Source: Membranipora membranacea (taxonomy: Eukaryota > Bryozoa > Gymnolaemata > Cheilostomatida > Membraniporidae). From it: a stretch of 60,000 bases of DNA. This document shows positions 22,800-36,604 of the stretch, one piece after another. Positions within the stretch are counted from its first letter, which is position 1. The number at the start of each line of letters is the position of its first letter. Made by a program: the position numbers and the translations under genes. The notes below the pieces were generated by a model, which worked only from the letters and a program-made list of their open reading frames with translations, was not told the origin of the DNA and did no database searches. Location: assembly GCA_914767715.1 (NCBI GenBank), contig OU612072.1:12650001-12710000 (forward strand), given 5' to 3'.

Positions 22800-25700
22800 A
22801 TCTTTAACAATCAAAATGGACCTGTGTGCAATGTATGCCTTCTAACATATTATGATCACCGGGTGAGATGGGACGGGGTGGGGGCAGAGGGTAAGAGTTG
22901 TGTTGGTCCTGTACTATCTCAGAAAGCATATTATTTCTGCACTTTATTTTGGTCGAAAACGCATCTACAATTTTTTTTTGCAATTCACATGACTATGATA
23001 TGACTATGAGTGATGGTGGCATGTGACACTAAGATTGTCAGCTGGTAATAAAAAAACTTATTCCAGGGTGGACAAGATAAGACAGTGAAACTTTTGATTG
23101 TCATTTTCTGTTGCATCAATCAACCATAATATTATAACACAATTTCAAAGTTCCCCAATACTTGATAGTATTGCTGAGAATTTTAGCAATCTTATGATCT
23201 ATTGACAGCAAAGGATAGAATAGCTCAGTTCTTAGATTGTTATTGACAAAGTATTTTTAACGGATTAAGGTAATCTAGACTTTGTGGAACATGTGATTAA
23301 GATTAGCTGGTCGAAGGACCCTGTTGTGTAAGAGGCTAATCAGCTCGAAATCAGGTGATTTTCTGTTAAACAGAGGACCATTAAAAAAAGATTATTACCT
23401 CCATTAGCAGTTTTGGTAACAGGTTATGCGTAACATTAATCTATTCCAAAGCTTTGTTTAGATGGATCTATGGAATGATGGCCCCGAAAATAACAGACAA
23501 AGGGAATTATTCTCACAAAAAGCACTAAGATTTTGCGTGATCCACTGTTTCGAAATGTGGCACAAGTGTTTACACATGGGCTTTGGTGGTAATAAAGGCA
23601 AATAATTCAAGATGTTTTGGACTTTTCTACATGGTGGATAAGTTGTGGGTCACTTCACCCTACACATTTGTATTGGTTTCATCAGAAAGAAAGACAATAG
23701 TGGATAATTTGTGCAAGGACCCTTTGCTAGGCAATTAATTTGTGATACAAATCCACTCAAAACTGAATATGAAGCCTTTCATTTCAACACTTGTTGTAAT
23801 TACCTGCTCTTCATCACCTCTGCAATTTAAACAGAAAACAAAGGTTATCACAGGCCCTGGTACTATCTAAATAGCAATTGGAAGCAATTACTTCAATATG
23901 CAAATTCTGCTTTTAAAATCAATGAACTGCATATCAATCAATCAATAAAAAATCATAAATGTCAATAATTCGTGTTATTTACTGATATCGTACAGTTTGA
24001 TTGTAAAACCACTGAACTTGGTGCACTATGATGCCAAATAGAGAAGTAATGCAGTTAGTTTTCTCCCCCCCCCCCCCCCCCCCGTTGACTTTATAATAAT
24101 GAATCCTTTATAATATGAGGGCGCCATGATTCTATTATTTTTTCTCTGCAAAATAGGAACTGAAACCATTATTTTTCTCCACCATTGACTGTATAATAAT
24201 AAACCGTTTATATTGTATTATACTAACCAAGTCTATAGGGATAACTCCTTTATAACGAACTGCGTAGTCGGGCTTCAGGGTAAATGTTTCCGCGGGCTTC
24301 TGCGGTCTACGGGTAAATTCACTTACATTGGTATGGGTCCGCAAAATTGTACTCAAAATAGAAAAAAGTATATTCATTACAGAGACATATTGAAGTTTTT
24401 TTGTAAATTGCATTATGTGTAATGTTATACATGACGCCTTTGCTGGTCTAATAGCAATTCTCTCAGACAATGAAATACCACTGATGTGTTCTGTAAGGTT
24501 TTATATTCCTTGGAAGTTAAGCTTTGCTTGTGGCTAAGCTGTTTTCATGAGGGATTATTGATATTAGTAGCTATATGTGGTGTCCCGATGGACATATGGC
24601 AAGCATTAAACATAATCTGCCGCTTCATAATCCATTTATTTTGAATATCAGTAAGATGATATATCAATTGTGTGTGTAAGCACAGCAGAGCTAGGTCTAT
24701 GAACCCCAAAATGTACTGAGAGGGCAATTGCAGATCTCTCACTGCTAGAACATGAGTCATAGCGCACTGACATCACGAGGCTTGAATCGGGAGAGGTATG
24801 ATGGGGCCCCCTTCTTCAAACATTAAAGCATAGGGAATCAAGCTTTGTCTGGGCAGTTTGTCATAGAAAGACCTATAAGATTGTCTTTAGTTTATTTTGG
24901 CATTATCCCAATAATGACTAACTAATCTATTATTATCACAAGACGATGTTGCAGCTTGAACTTTTGAACTCTATGACAATATAATGAAATTGGCATTTGG
25001 TGCAACAAACTTTGATGCCTGAAAGATAAAAATATATGTTCACCGAACTGTCAAATAATTTCCATGTGACCCGAGAGACATCATTGTTTTGAGTGATTTA
25101 AAAATTTTACTGGGGCTCAGGTGAGGCCGCAACTACAGAGAGATAAAAATGCTAAAAATAATTCCAAGCTTAGTAGGCACTGAGTATGCTGCCTTCTTTT
25201 CAAATTATGCAAAACAAATTGCTCAATTCTGCATTTTGTACTGACCAGCCACCCATTATCGAGGGCAACCCTTCATGTTTTTGAGAAACAAAGGATGTCA
25301 TATCCCATAATGCAATGCAGATGAATCAAAAATATAAACTCCTGCTATTTGAGCCACCCTCCCCATGGTTTCAGGGATTGCAACATATCCTTAGTCTTAA
25401 GATTGCCTAGTAACTCAATATTGTTTTGGATATTTAATGGCGTCTGCAAAGTTTTGCCTCTGAATCACCTCATGAACCGTCTGGTCAACTTGAGATCCAT
25501 TTACAAAATATTGCAACCGAGCCTGAGCTATCATAAGGAAAGCATCACTTGCTGTAGTGCTGGGCCGACCCTAATATTTTATGCAGCTACTTTGTTTTGC
25601 CGGTTACTGTGTATTGTTTAAGTGTGACCATCATCTTTAAATCACTGTCATCCAATATTGTTCTCGCAAAAGGTCTTTGATCACTAAGTTAGTGCGTGAA

Positions 25701-26980
25701 AATGCTACACTCCCGATGCTGAAAACATGATCTTTAGGGTTTCTATTATTGGCTCAGCACTATCAGAGAAGAGTGATCAGCTTTTTCAGATAGAGATGTA
25801 GCTTGAATCATTATTTTGTAATGTTAGCCCCAAAGCTAGTGCGATTTCATTGACTGACTCATTTCGAGCAGACTAAATGGGAGTTTTATTACCGCACCTA
25901 TATCTTATTATGATCGATGAGTATTCTTTGAGATTCTTCTGAGAGGGCTCATTAATTTGATAGCTTCGCTCGAACAGGTTAATTAACTTGATGCTGATGA
26001 CTTTTAGATTAGAGAGCTCAAGATAAACAAAACAAAACATCAACCACTGGGACCAAAACAAATGGAACCTTTTTAAACCAAAGGGATGCCGGAACCACAA
26101 AGCCAAAGGTTTTTATCAGATTTCGGCCAAACTGGTTATTTTTAAATCCAAACACGTTTGATAAAAATTGGTTAGTGCAATAAATTATGCTATTTAATTG
26201 CGGTCTACTTGAATGGTTTCAAGTTACAAAAAGGCAGCAATAGCAGCTTTCTCAAGCCTTCCATTTCATTCCATTTCAATTTTAATATCCGATTTAAAAT
26301 CACAACTGGCCTAATACCTTTATCAACCAAAAGTGCTACTCAAATTTACATAATATGACTCAATAGCCCTATTGTTTTGATTTAAAAAGCCACTAACAGA
26401 TGTAAGATCAAACCACAGTAATTTACACACTATATTAATAGGTGGCTTTCATCCCGAAATGGAAATTACTACTACAGACTAGACAACACAATTTGGTTGC
26501 CACTCGACTAGTGCCTAGTTTAATTCTAAATTAAACATTAAACTTGGAGAGCAACTTTTGAACTACTCAACAAGAATAAATGTTAGCTAGAGTTAAGCTT
26601 AGCTAGTTTGAGGTAGATGTAATATTAGCTAGTACTCATATTTGGCTAGCTGACGTTTGGGGTGGAGTATATATAAGTATGCGGAGTAAATGAAATTTAG
26701 GAGGGGAAGAAGCGAATATTAGCAAGCCTTAATTTCAGCTATTTCAAGCATGTGCAAAATGATGAAGATTTACTCCTGTGGATACTTGACTCATGCAGGT
26801 ATCATGATATAGATTAGTTGATACATGTACATTACGAGGAAAACAGCATCCCTAATGTTATATATGATGGTGCTTTACAAAGAAACCAAAATCAGCTGCA
26901 GGTAGCAGTGAAGCTGCGCTAATTAGCATCGAAAGGGATATAAATAAGAAGAATGCGATCGGATATAGGCACAGTGATAC
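22800..26980. other. Probable intron or intergenic region, no gene recognised
   Basis: AT-rich, with a 19-base C run at 24065-24083. A TATATATAAG sequence at about 26668-26678 precedes a short ATG frame (26749 onward). That is only a weak promoter candidate because no coding exon follows. The open frame at 25349-25621 has no recognisable features. Confidence 0.35.
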
Positions 26981-26983
26981 AGG

Positions 26984-27254
26984 CCCGCAGTGCTAGGGGA
27001 GACAGGGATACACATTGATATAAATATTCAATGGGGATACACTGCCTCCCCCAGAAAGATAACGACAGTGGCATCAAACACTATAATTGAATGATTTATA
27101 TCAGAATTGGTTCCTCAGGGATTTTCATTTACTAATAATTTATATGGATAAAATTGCTTTGGGATGAACTTACAGCACCCCTCCTAAAGATGCTTTAGAC
27201 TCGCCTCGGACTTTTGCCTCCCCTACCATTTTTTCTAATCTACGGCCCTGTGAT
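26984..27254 (+). repeat. Dispersed element R1, copy 3
   Basis: Longer copy (about 270 bp) with CACTGCCTCCCC near the left end and TTTTGCCTCCCC plus TCTAATCTACGGCCCT at the right end, in the same orientation as 45880-46114. It lies in the presumed 5' intron of the GPCR gene. Confidence 0.5.
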
Positions 27255-27863
27255 ATATTTTGCATTTCTGCTTGTTTACCAACAGGATCCATAAAAGTTA
27301 ATGTTCCGATCTTAGTGAGCATTTCCAGATAGAGGAATGTGCATAGCACATACTTTACGTCACACTTGAGGCCATAACAGCCCTTTCTATCAACAATTAT
27401 CATCAAATTATTATCTATTACTGAAGTGATAATAAAGATTTGGTGCTCTATCACCCTGGCTTTACTCAAATTAAACCAGAGCATTGCTTTGGACACCTCA
27501 ACTTAATCCAAAACTGCAAATTTTTTTTCAAGTTTGAACCACGAGATGGTTATATAGCAATCATAATGAACTGCTATAAAAATACACCAAATTTCCTACA
27601 ACAAGCTAATTTCCCTGTTTTGGTTTCATGTTTGGAGTTGAAAAAAACCAATTTCAATGCAATTACATATTTGTGATTGAATGAATTCTTTCATTTTTAT
27701 CATGATGAGTTTTTCCCAGAGGAGCAGACGCTGCCGTGTAATTGTTTTTGAAATTTGGTGACAGATTTAACTTCAAAAGTCATCAAAAACTTTAATCTCA
27801 TAGTCAAAACAATAGCGCAATTAGTTAAATTTAGATGATGATGATATTTTCATTTCATTGCAG

Positions 27864-29108
27864 AACGTAGAAGTACAAAGGGAGAGGGTCTTTAGCTATT
27901 GTGTGAGTGGCTGAACTAGTGCTGACATGACGGCAATATCAAACACAAGTTTGCTGCCGACCGGCCAGGAAACATTCAGCGATGAGAATCAACTCAGAAT
28001 TCATATCCTCGAAGATCGTGTAGACGACACGATTAAGACATTTCTAATAATTATGTATTCAGCCATAGCCGTTGTCGGAATATTTGGTAACCTTCTGACA
28101 ATTCTATCAATCTTACTAAACAAAAAGCTCCGCTCCATACCAAATGTGTACATATGCAATCTCGCCTTTGCTGACTTAATTGCTTGCGCGGTGATCTCAA
28201 CCTTCTCTGCATATCTTTTGACTGTGGACCCTCTTAACGTTCCTGCAACGCTGTGCAAATTTATCGGGGCGCTCACCACCGCCCTACTCGGAAAAACTAT
28301 CTTGGGACTCACAGCTATTGCCCTAAACAGATATATTCTACTTGTGAAGGGGAGCCAACTCTATACTAGAATATACACACGACGTACTGTCATCATCAGC
28401 GTCATCATGCTGTGGGTAATGGCTGCCGTGTTGATATCACCAGCTTTGCTCGGATTTGGCCAATATGGCTACAACACCAAAATGGGTACTTGCATATTCA
28501 TTGCCCACGATAAAATGACCTACATTTTCGTACAAACCATTTGTCACGGTATGATAGTCGGGCCTTGCATAGTCGTCACATTGTTCTGCTACATCAGAAT
28601 CATAATTTACTTCCGCCAAACTCAAAACCGTCTCAAAATGTCTGGGAAAAACCCAAAGGCTGCGGCTGCCAGCCCAAATGCCTCAACAAAAACGTACAGT
28701 AACGGCAGTAGTAGCAGCACAGAGTACACAGCAACGACCGACAGCCATAGTTCCAAGGTAGAAGAGTATGAATACTCCAGTTCTGGACCCAGTAACAACA
28801 ACTCCTCAGCATCACCAGCAAGTCAGCAATATCACGCTGCCAAACGTAACAGAGCGTCACGTCGCGTCGTCACCAATCTATGTACAGTTTTCATGGTGTT
28901 TTTGATGTGTTGGAGTCCAATTGTTGGTACTTTCACAATAGACTACTATAACAGAGTTCCTGCCTCCGTGTATCACATATTTTTCTGTATAGCTGTGTGC
29001 AACTCGTGCATGAATGTGTTCATATATGCTGGAATGAACAGGGCATTCAGGCGTACATATTCAAGACTTCTAAGCTTTCAGTGTAATAAAATCAATTCAG
29101 CTTTTTGA
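27864..29108 (+). CDS. Class-A GPCR, Tre1/moody-like (coding 27927-29108)
   Basis: Encodes a 393-residue seven-helix receptor in one coding exon. The exon begins at an acceptor (TTTCATTGCAG|AACG at 27863/27864), and an in-frame TGA 15 bases upstream supports the ATG at 27927. Residues seen: N-glycosylation site at N6; GN in TM1 (N55); LAFAD in TM2 (D83); C110 and C189 placed for the TM3-ECL2 disulfide; NRY at 134-136 in place of DRY; W163 in TM4; P213 in TM5; CWSP at 328-331; NVFIY at 363-367 in place of NPxxY. The third intracellular loop (about 231-313) is long and rich in Ser, Ala and Asn. The segment after NRY (LYTRIY) and GYNTKMGTC in ECL2 resemble insect moody and Tre1, and TM7 (NSCMNVFIY) also recalls melatonin receptors. 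Ligand unknown. The first AATAAA downstream is at 29912. Confidence 0.93.
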
Positions 29109-29109
29109 T

Positions 29110-30700
29110 AGCATTTGAAAGTAAACACATTTAGTTTGTACATACATAATATCATTATGAACTATATATATATTATATATTTAAGTTGACACCATGGTTG
29201 ACATCTGACGGTTCTATTAATAGGTATAAATGTATTTAAGGTGTATTATGTGCTATTTAATATCTATCAATCTTGAGTTGACAGTATCAGACACACCGAT
29301 ATGACAAGGATAAACAACTCCAAGTTTGAATTTTTGAATATTCTTTATTTGCGTTGATCTTTTTTTTTCTTTCTTTTCTTTGTGATTTTCAAATTGCTCT
29401 CTGATCAGGTTGTAAAAGTTTATTTATAAAAAAAAAATCATATCTGCCATGTTCTATTCTCACATACTCATCGATATTTTCTCATGTTTTATTACTCCAT
29501 TTGTCAACATTACTGGATATATCTATAGCAATGATATATGTCTCATTCAAGGACACCCCTCTAAATCCTGTTAAATCTTATCAGTTGTGATTCATGTATC
29601 AAGGGCCCATAATTGAATTATTCATCTATCTATATATATATCATAGACATAAATATGCATTTTGATCTCATAAGTGGGCGCTAAGTGATGTCAGTGAAAG
29701 TTTAGACTTTTGATCCTTTGTTTTTGAACAATCAAAGCTTTGTTTTTGTCCCCCTAATTAGCCAAGCAACATGATATTTTATACACATCCTATGTTTATT
29801 GGAAGTTGTTATCAGCATCATAACCGCATGGCTGTATATTTTGACATCAAATTTTGGCTCTCTTTTCTTGAGTGTTGCAATGATGTTTACATGGGCGGGT
29901 TTATTTAAAGCAATAAAAAGTTCAAAAGCCTGTAAACAAAAATTTTGTGGTAATTGATTGCAAAAATTAATTTTAAAACTGTTTATTCCATAGTTTGATG
30001 AGACGCGATGAATCAACAACTCTGTTCCGAACCTGGTCATATTAAGAAAAAGTTTCCAAGCATTCTCAGTTGTTCCCAGCTCAAAGCGGGCAACTCCAAA
30101 TACAGGCGAATTGGATTGCACATGATCTAGGTCAAGCTTGCCTTTCCTTTGACTGCTCAACTCATGATTGCCTCTGGCACATCATAAACAGATTCGCGTT
30201 GGAAAATCGTCACACATGTTATAATCAATTGATTCACAGTTATGGAAATTTAGTTTAGCAACACTTCCTTGAGTGGGAAAGTAAGTTTTTAAATCTAACA
30301 GGCGTTTCCCCATCTCAGATATTGAAAATAAACTAATACGTAATGTGTCCTGAGACGAATAATATGAGCAATGACAGCTTGTGGTATTGGCAGCAGAGAA
30401 AGTAGATGATAGGATAGCCATGGATTCAGGCCAATGATGAGGCCTTGTCTGTATTCTTGGTGATGTTGGATATTGCTTCTGTGGTGTTATCTACTCATGG
30501 ATCACTATTATTGTACCTGAATAAATAGACCCATGTGCTTGTGTTTTGGTTTCATTTTGATTGGCTGTTGGACTGAATCCCAGTCTAATGACAGGAGGGT
30601 AGTTGAGCTAAGACTATGTAGAGAAGCAGGCCATGCTTTAACCCTTTAGTTGTGTGAGGGAATCTCGACCGGGACTTATCTTATGATAGCTATAGATATG
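29110..30700. other. 3' flank of the GPCR gene, nothing else recognised
   Basis: AT-rich sequence with a TA-rich run at 29164-29181. The minus-strand 142-codon frame at 29732-30160 has no recognisable domain, splice context or conserved copy, and I do not call it a gene. Confidence 0.4.
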
Positions 30701-30708
30701 GCCTCCTG

Positions 30709-31693
30709 AAGGTTATGACACCAGCGTTGACTGATTTGGACATTTTATATACCGTTGGAAAGCTGCTGAGCTACTGATTGCTATTAGCTCATCAAAAACG
30801 TGATTGGATGACGTTGCGATGTGATGCGTTTTATCGGAGAAATGAGGCCGAGAAGGCTGTTTTAAGCAAAGTGGATGGCTGTGCTACATTGATTGCTAGA
30901 AAGTTCAAAACAGGTTACATTTATTCTTAGAGACATAGTTCATTCTAGTTTTAGGTTGAAAATAATATTGGATGAGCCCACAGAATGTCAAAAACAGCCA
31001 ATTTAAGGGGCTTTTTTAATGTGTTTTTCGGCATTCTGTGGTGCGGAAGTTGGGGAAAACTGATACGTTATGCCATATTCTGTTGTCGTTTACTGTTTCT
31101 AATATGCTTTATCAAAGCGGCCTCATATGTGAGACTTTTCAAAGAAGAATTTGTCTGGTTTTAGTGCTGGTCCTTTTGACAGCATGTCTGACATTATGGA
31201 AAAATGATGCAAAATGTATTTACCTTTGGTGGTCTATGCTGATCTTGATACATTTGTTTTACTGCTGAAATTTGTGGTGTGTGTCATTTAAACAGCAATA
31301 TAGTGGAAAAAAGCAAAATATTTGGCCCTTTTTTATTCGAACTGTCTCAAATCGTTGCTTAAAATTTTGCATTATATCATCAAAGTTAAAAGGCCACACG
31401 CATTATGACGTGACTTAAAAAGCCACTTTGGGCTCATCAAATATTATTTTCAACCTAAATTTAGGATGAACTATGTCTCTAAGAATGAATGTAACCTGTT
31501 TTGAACTTTCTAGCAATCAATGTAGCGCAGCCATCCACATTGCTAAAAACCGCCTTCTCGGCCTCATTTCTCCGATAAAATGAGGCAACGTCATCCAATC
31601 ACGTTTTTGATGAGCTATTAGTGATCAATAGCTCAGCAGCTTTCCAACGGTATATAAAATGTCCAAATCGGTCAACGCTGGTATCATAACCTT
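30709..31693. mobile_element. Complete 985-bp foldback transposon
   Basis: Two inverted arms of ~270 bp (30709-30980 and 31428-31693) begin AAGGTTATGAYACCAGCGTTG and surround a ~450-bp core. The core's plus strand is homologous to the minus strand of the core at 20560-20830. Its longest frame (31038-31268) is a different reading frame from the better-preserved one in that copy. No target duplication is evident. A solo arm-like relative is at 38958-39070. The long-armed structure fits a foldback or Mutator-like non-autonomous element carrying a captured or relic coding segment. Confidence 0.75.
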
Positions 31694-32959
31694 ATCCAAG
31701 AGTAGATTAGGATTTATAAGAAAAACACGACAACATTATCGCTAGCTCAGGAACTATATGCCCATTTTTTTGTCTCATAAAACAGATTAATCTTACTCTG
31801 CGTTATGCACAAAAATAACTGTTAGACGAAAAGTCTCTACCCCCTTCCAGAGGGTAAACTGAAAAATTTACTATCAAAGTTGCCTCCACCTACCGAAAAA
31901 GCAGACGACTACGCAAACTGGACCGGGTTTCAGATGTCAAAAGTTTCTGCAGAAAATAAAAAGATCAAACTTTCTAGAATAACAAGAAATTTGACATGTC
32001 TTATATCATCGTATGTCGAATCACCAAAATGAGTGTGAAGGCTATTTTGCTTCTGTCTACTTGCATGTAATGATGAAATCTAATGACAATGTTAATGGTT
32101 TGATGCAATGCACGCAACAATAATGTAATTAAACATTTCCACATATCACACCACATGTCATGACTTTGCAACTCGAAACTTGAGAGTGATAATTCAACCA
32201 TTGGATGCTCACTCAGCCCATATTACTTAAATTACCCGACAAAGATGTGATGATGTCAGATGTGGTTCTATTTCAGTGATATTACAGTATTGGTAATTCA
32301 TCATAGGAACAGGAGCATAGCAAACTTCATGGTGACTCATAGATCACAATTTTGACGACATCTCATCTCATGAAAGTTTAGAGAAGTATTCCGGAGTCAC
32401 TCAAATAATGATATGCTGTACTGAGCATCAATAGGCCTGGTGTCGAGTTGAGATTAAAAGAAATCTAAAAATACCTTCCCTCTTCCGTTTTGTTCAATGA
32501 GTTTGCTCAGTACGAAAATAATCCGATGGTCTTATCTCGCCACGCACGGAAGTTGTCTACATATAAATTAGAATGCTGAGTTTATATAAACTCGCAAACA
32601 AAAATAAAGTATCGAAAGAGCAAAAAAAAATGTATGAGTCAAGATGTAGTATTTACGCTGTTTTCTCATATTAGGGATGGGAAGTCGATGTGTTCGTTTT
32701 ACTAGCAGTACCCATTAAACTCATTAATGTATTCAACGAACAGTTAAGATTTATAAATAATCGTAACCACAATCTTTAGCTACCAGGAGTATTAAGAGTA
32801 AAGTTAAACAGAAAATAACTCTCAGTTAAAGTTTGAAAGATCACTGATCAAGTTTTACTCACATACGGTATATTAACGATGATGGATAAACAATCCTTGA
32901 GTTTTGACATGTGAAAGTCTGCAGAAAAAAATTGACATCGATTCAATAAACTGTATCAA

Positions 32960-33623
32960 CCACCAATGACTCAAGTACAACATTGCCTGCATTAGACGCT
33001 ACACAAAGACAGGCTGAGGAAAACTCTATGCTTCTAAATGCAAACAAGACAGTGATTATGAATGTTTCTTTGTCAACCCGTCATAACTTTTCAGAGGGGG
33101 GTCAGATTGAATGCACATCTTTGCAGCCACAACCGTCAGTTAAATTCTAGGTCTAAACGGTCTGAAAACTTTTACACTATAATCATTTGTTCCATCATGT
33201 GCTATGGAATTCCAGAATTTTATACTATTTTGTCTGACCACAACAAATCAAACCTGAAAGTATACAGAAAGCAGCATTGAGAGTTATCCGCACAGAATTC
33301 AACTATGATGAACGTTGTTTACCTTAGCAACTTACCAACCTCAATGATTTTATGTTGGCAATCTGTGCTAATCATCAGTAATAATTTAAGAAATGAGTCT
33401 CATCCTCCGTACAATCCTATCATCTTTAATACCAATCCAAGAGTATCCTCACGTATTGCCTATAAATTCAGGCCAAGATGCTAGTGCAGTTTTTTTAATT
33501 AATTTAAGAATTTTTATTTACAACAACAGTTTTATGTATAATTGAGTTACACCGAGAGCTGTCATATATATACATTTCTATGATATTGTATATGAAATAC
33601 ATGTCAATCAATCAACATAACCC
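32960..33623 (+). mobile_element. 3' end of a CR1/L2-like non-LTR retrotransposon, decayed
   Basis: Broken frames retain the end of a reverse-transcriptase region: a QAEENSMLLNANKTVIMNV segment, then a CYGIPEF segment and a LRVIRTEF-like segment in a shifted frame. It ends in a TCAATCAATCAA tail at 33612-33623. The homologous site in repeat units A2 and C lacks it, so insertion followed the duplication. Confidence 0.6.
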
Positions 33624-33845
33624 TATCCCCACAACAGTTGGACAGCAGGATTAGTTCACATCCTTAATTATTGTATTGTTTGTTTATTCATCAGTTAACA
33701 GGTTTTCTGTAATTATTTGGAACTTTTTCTGCTGAACAATGTGTAAAGCTATAAAGTGAATGGCTTGTCTGTAATTCTTACAGTGTGAAAAAATAATAAA
33801 TCATCATGATCTGACTAACTTGCCTTTGTAGCAATCTGCAGTAAA

Positions 33846-33973
33846 ATGGACAGCGGAGTACAAAAACTGCTAGCTGTGATATATATGATCATCTCAACAC
33901 TGACTATTGTTGCCTTACTGAGCGCCGATCTATACTTCAGCGTCGAAAATAATACAGCTCTCTCTCTAATCCG
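33846..33973 (+). CDS. Signal exon, intact, phase-compatible with the prepropeptide gene
   Basis: ATG at 33846 opens a 42-codon exon plus two bases, ending at a strong GTAAGT donor (33973/33974). It starts MDSGVQKLLAV, has a hydrophobic core (about residues 8-26) and ends ALSLI plus a split Arg codon. It ends in phase 2, as does the first exon at 37533-37618, so it could splice in frame to the pro-exon at 37796 across a 3.8-kb intron as an alternative first exon. No nearer downstream exon was found. Whether it is transcribed is unknown. Confidence 0.45.
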
Positions 33974-36604
33974 GTAAGTAAAATTTTAATATTTCTTAAG
34001 AAAGCCAGTAGCAGAGCTAACCTGTCTTGACAAGCGTGTCATAAGAGGCTGTAGCAGAACCTATGGACAACGAAACCCAGCCAAAGACCCTTTGGTGGCC
34101 TCTTTTAGGATTACAGATAGTAGACAAAGCAGTTTGGGTGTCTCAGAAAATATATTGCATATACTATAAATACGACCTCACACTTGTATCACAGAAATCT
34201 CCTGTTCATAATCGATTGAGGAGTGATCCATCTGAGGCATGGCCTTGGTAAAAGTAACAGCTAATCTAATAAGAAATTCATTGGCACACCATCAACAACC
34301 CTCTTGCCAGCCAAAGCAGGCCAATTCCCACATTGAAACAATTCATACAAAGTCAGTTTCTTTTGTGTGTGACAAAACACTTTGTCCTTATATTTGTAGA
34401 TTCCGCTTCAACCGTTCATTAATGCTAACTGTCGAGTGTTCTGTTCAGTAATTTGTCCTAACTCCTAACTAACTAAACCAACAGTCAATCATGAACATAT
34501 TTTGAGTTGCACCCATCCGATGTGCAGGCATTCTTGTTTCTATATGTTTGGAAAAAAGGATTATATTATGTATGATCATGTTATTACTTTAATATATCAT
34601 ATCAGTTTTTTTCTAAAATTGTATTTAATTTTTCTCAAATTATTCTACAAAATAAGCACCATCTGGTTCAATTAACTCTTATCTTTGTTTTTGTCTGAAT
34701 TCAGTAACATAAGAAATGTGTAAATATATTCACATGGGACTAGAAAGTTTTCATTTTCTACACACGAATACACTTCAATTTAACAGACGTATCGATTGGT
34801 TCAGTTTCTTTAATGCTACGAGATCTGCCTCTAACAGGCACTAGCTGTCACTCAGTTGCTCACTTCTTGATCGATCGGAAAAGCACTTATAGTGACAGCT
34901 TTGACAAGCAGACCCTATGACAGATGCAAGCAGGTGTTCCTACCGTCATTGATCAGCTCTGAGTGATTGACACCTCCATTCTCATCATGTCCTCAGCCGA
35001 ACTGTCATCAAGCCAAGTTACCTTCTATTCAAATGTTATGCAATCGCCTTAGTTGGTGAAAAACCAGGAACATGAGACTCAACAACATTAAACTTTAATA
35101 GAATACATGACTATTTCTTTCCTGTATTCCTGACTAAAAGCATAAGGCAGATAAATTATTTGTAGCGTCTTGAGTTCAAATCTACACTACATTGTTATCC
35201 CTAGCTCACGATTCAAGCTTATCCACTTTGTATTATAAAATATATTGATCTTCCTTCATGTAACCTCGCTCTACATAACTGAGCAAAATAACTACTGGAC
35301 GCAAAATTTCTATCCCTACCAGCAGGGAGGGTGGGACAACCAACCTCCCTCCCTGTTGAGAGGGTCAACTAACCAATGTTGTGTTTAAAGTTACCTCCAC
35401 TTGTGGAAAAAGCAGACAAATACGCAAACTGAACTGTGTTGCAGCAGGGAGCGGTGGTTGCAGTTGTCAAAAGATATCAGCAGTAAAAACATAAAAGGTA
35501 GCATGCTTCATAGTGTGCAAATCAAAATTGTAGATATCATTATATGAATCAAATATGGCTGTGCGACGAGATCACAAATTGATAATTTGCTTCTGTCTAT
35601 TTGCTGTGAAGGAAATCTAATGACAATGTTAGGTGGGTTGATGCAATGCACATAATAATAATGTAACTATACATTTCCACATCAGATCACACCACATGTC
35701 ATGATATAACTTTGCAACTCCAAATTTGAGAGTAAGAATTCAACCATTGGATACTCACTCAGCCCATATTACTTAAATTACCCGGCAAAGATGTGATGAT
35801 GTCAGATGTGGTTCTATTTCAGTGATATTACAGTATTGATAATCCATCATAGGAACAGGAGCATAGCAAACTTCATGGTGATTCATACATTACAATTTTG
35901 AAAACTCCATTAATTATCATGAAAGTTTGTAGAACTTCTCCACTGTCACTCGCATAATGACATGCTGTACTGAGCATCAATAGGACTGTGTCGAGTTGAG
36001 ATAAAAATAAATTGGAAAATAACTTCCCTCTTCCGTTTGGTTCAATGCATTTGCTCGGTATCCCATCATTCAAGGAATTTGACTATCTATAAATTAGAAT
36101 GCTGAGTTTACAAGACTCACAAACCAGAATAAAGTATGGAAAGCACAACAAGCCGATTGAAGTTTGCATACAAAGTTATCTCAAGCTGTTAAAAACTCTC
36201 CTTTCTCAGTAACCCAGGTAAGAACCGGAACGGTCTACTCTAAAATTCTAATTCCCAATATTGAATGTCGTTGGAACTTCTTTTTAGGGGTTGCCATTCA
36301 TAAAAATATAGAGTTTGTACCATAAACTTAATGGCATGCGATATCATAATGCAATAAAACTATACATTTTTTTTTACAAATCAAGCTATAGTATTTGCGT
36401 AGTGTTCTCATATTAGGGATGAGAAGTTGATGTATTTGTTTTACTAGCAGAACCCATTAAACTCATTCCATGTGCTCAACAGTCATGATTTATTAAGAAT
36501 CCTAACAACGATCTTTAGCGTATCCAGGAGTATTAAGATAGGTTAAACAGAAGAAAACTCTTAGTTGAAGTTGAAAGAACACCGATCAAGTTTTGCTCGC
36601 ACAA

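Larger units (their letters stand above)
31790..34780 (+). repeat. Segmental repeat unit B (plus orientation)
   Basis: Reverse-oriented counterpart of 10400-14130, directly followed by unit C. It carries the signal exon at 33846-33973. A LINE relic (about 32930-33623) is inserted in it, and the matching place in units A2 and C lacks it. Confidence 0.6.

Noticed and set aside
26668-26799. TATA box followed by a short ATG exon
   Set aside because: The encoded start (MCKMMKIYS) is not a signal peptide, the donor is weak and no following exon was found.
28001-28860. Open frames antisense to the GPCR
   Set aside because: Shadows of the receptor coding sequence on the other strand.
29732-30160. 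142-codon minus-strand frame downstream of the GPCR
   Set aside because: No domain, no repeat copy with a preserved frame and no splice or promoter context.
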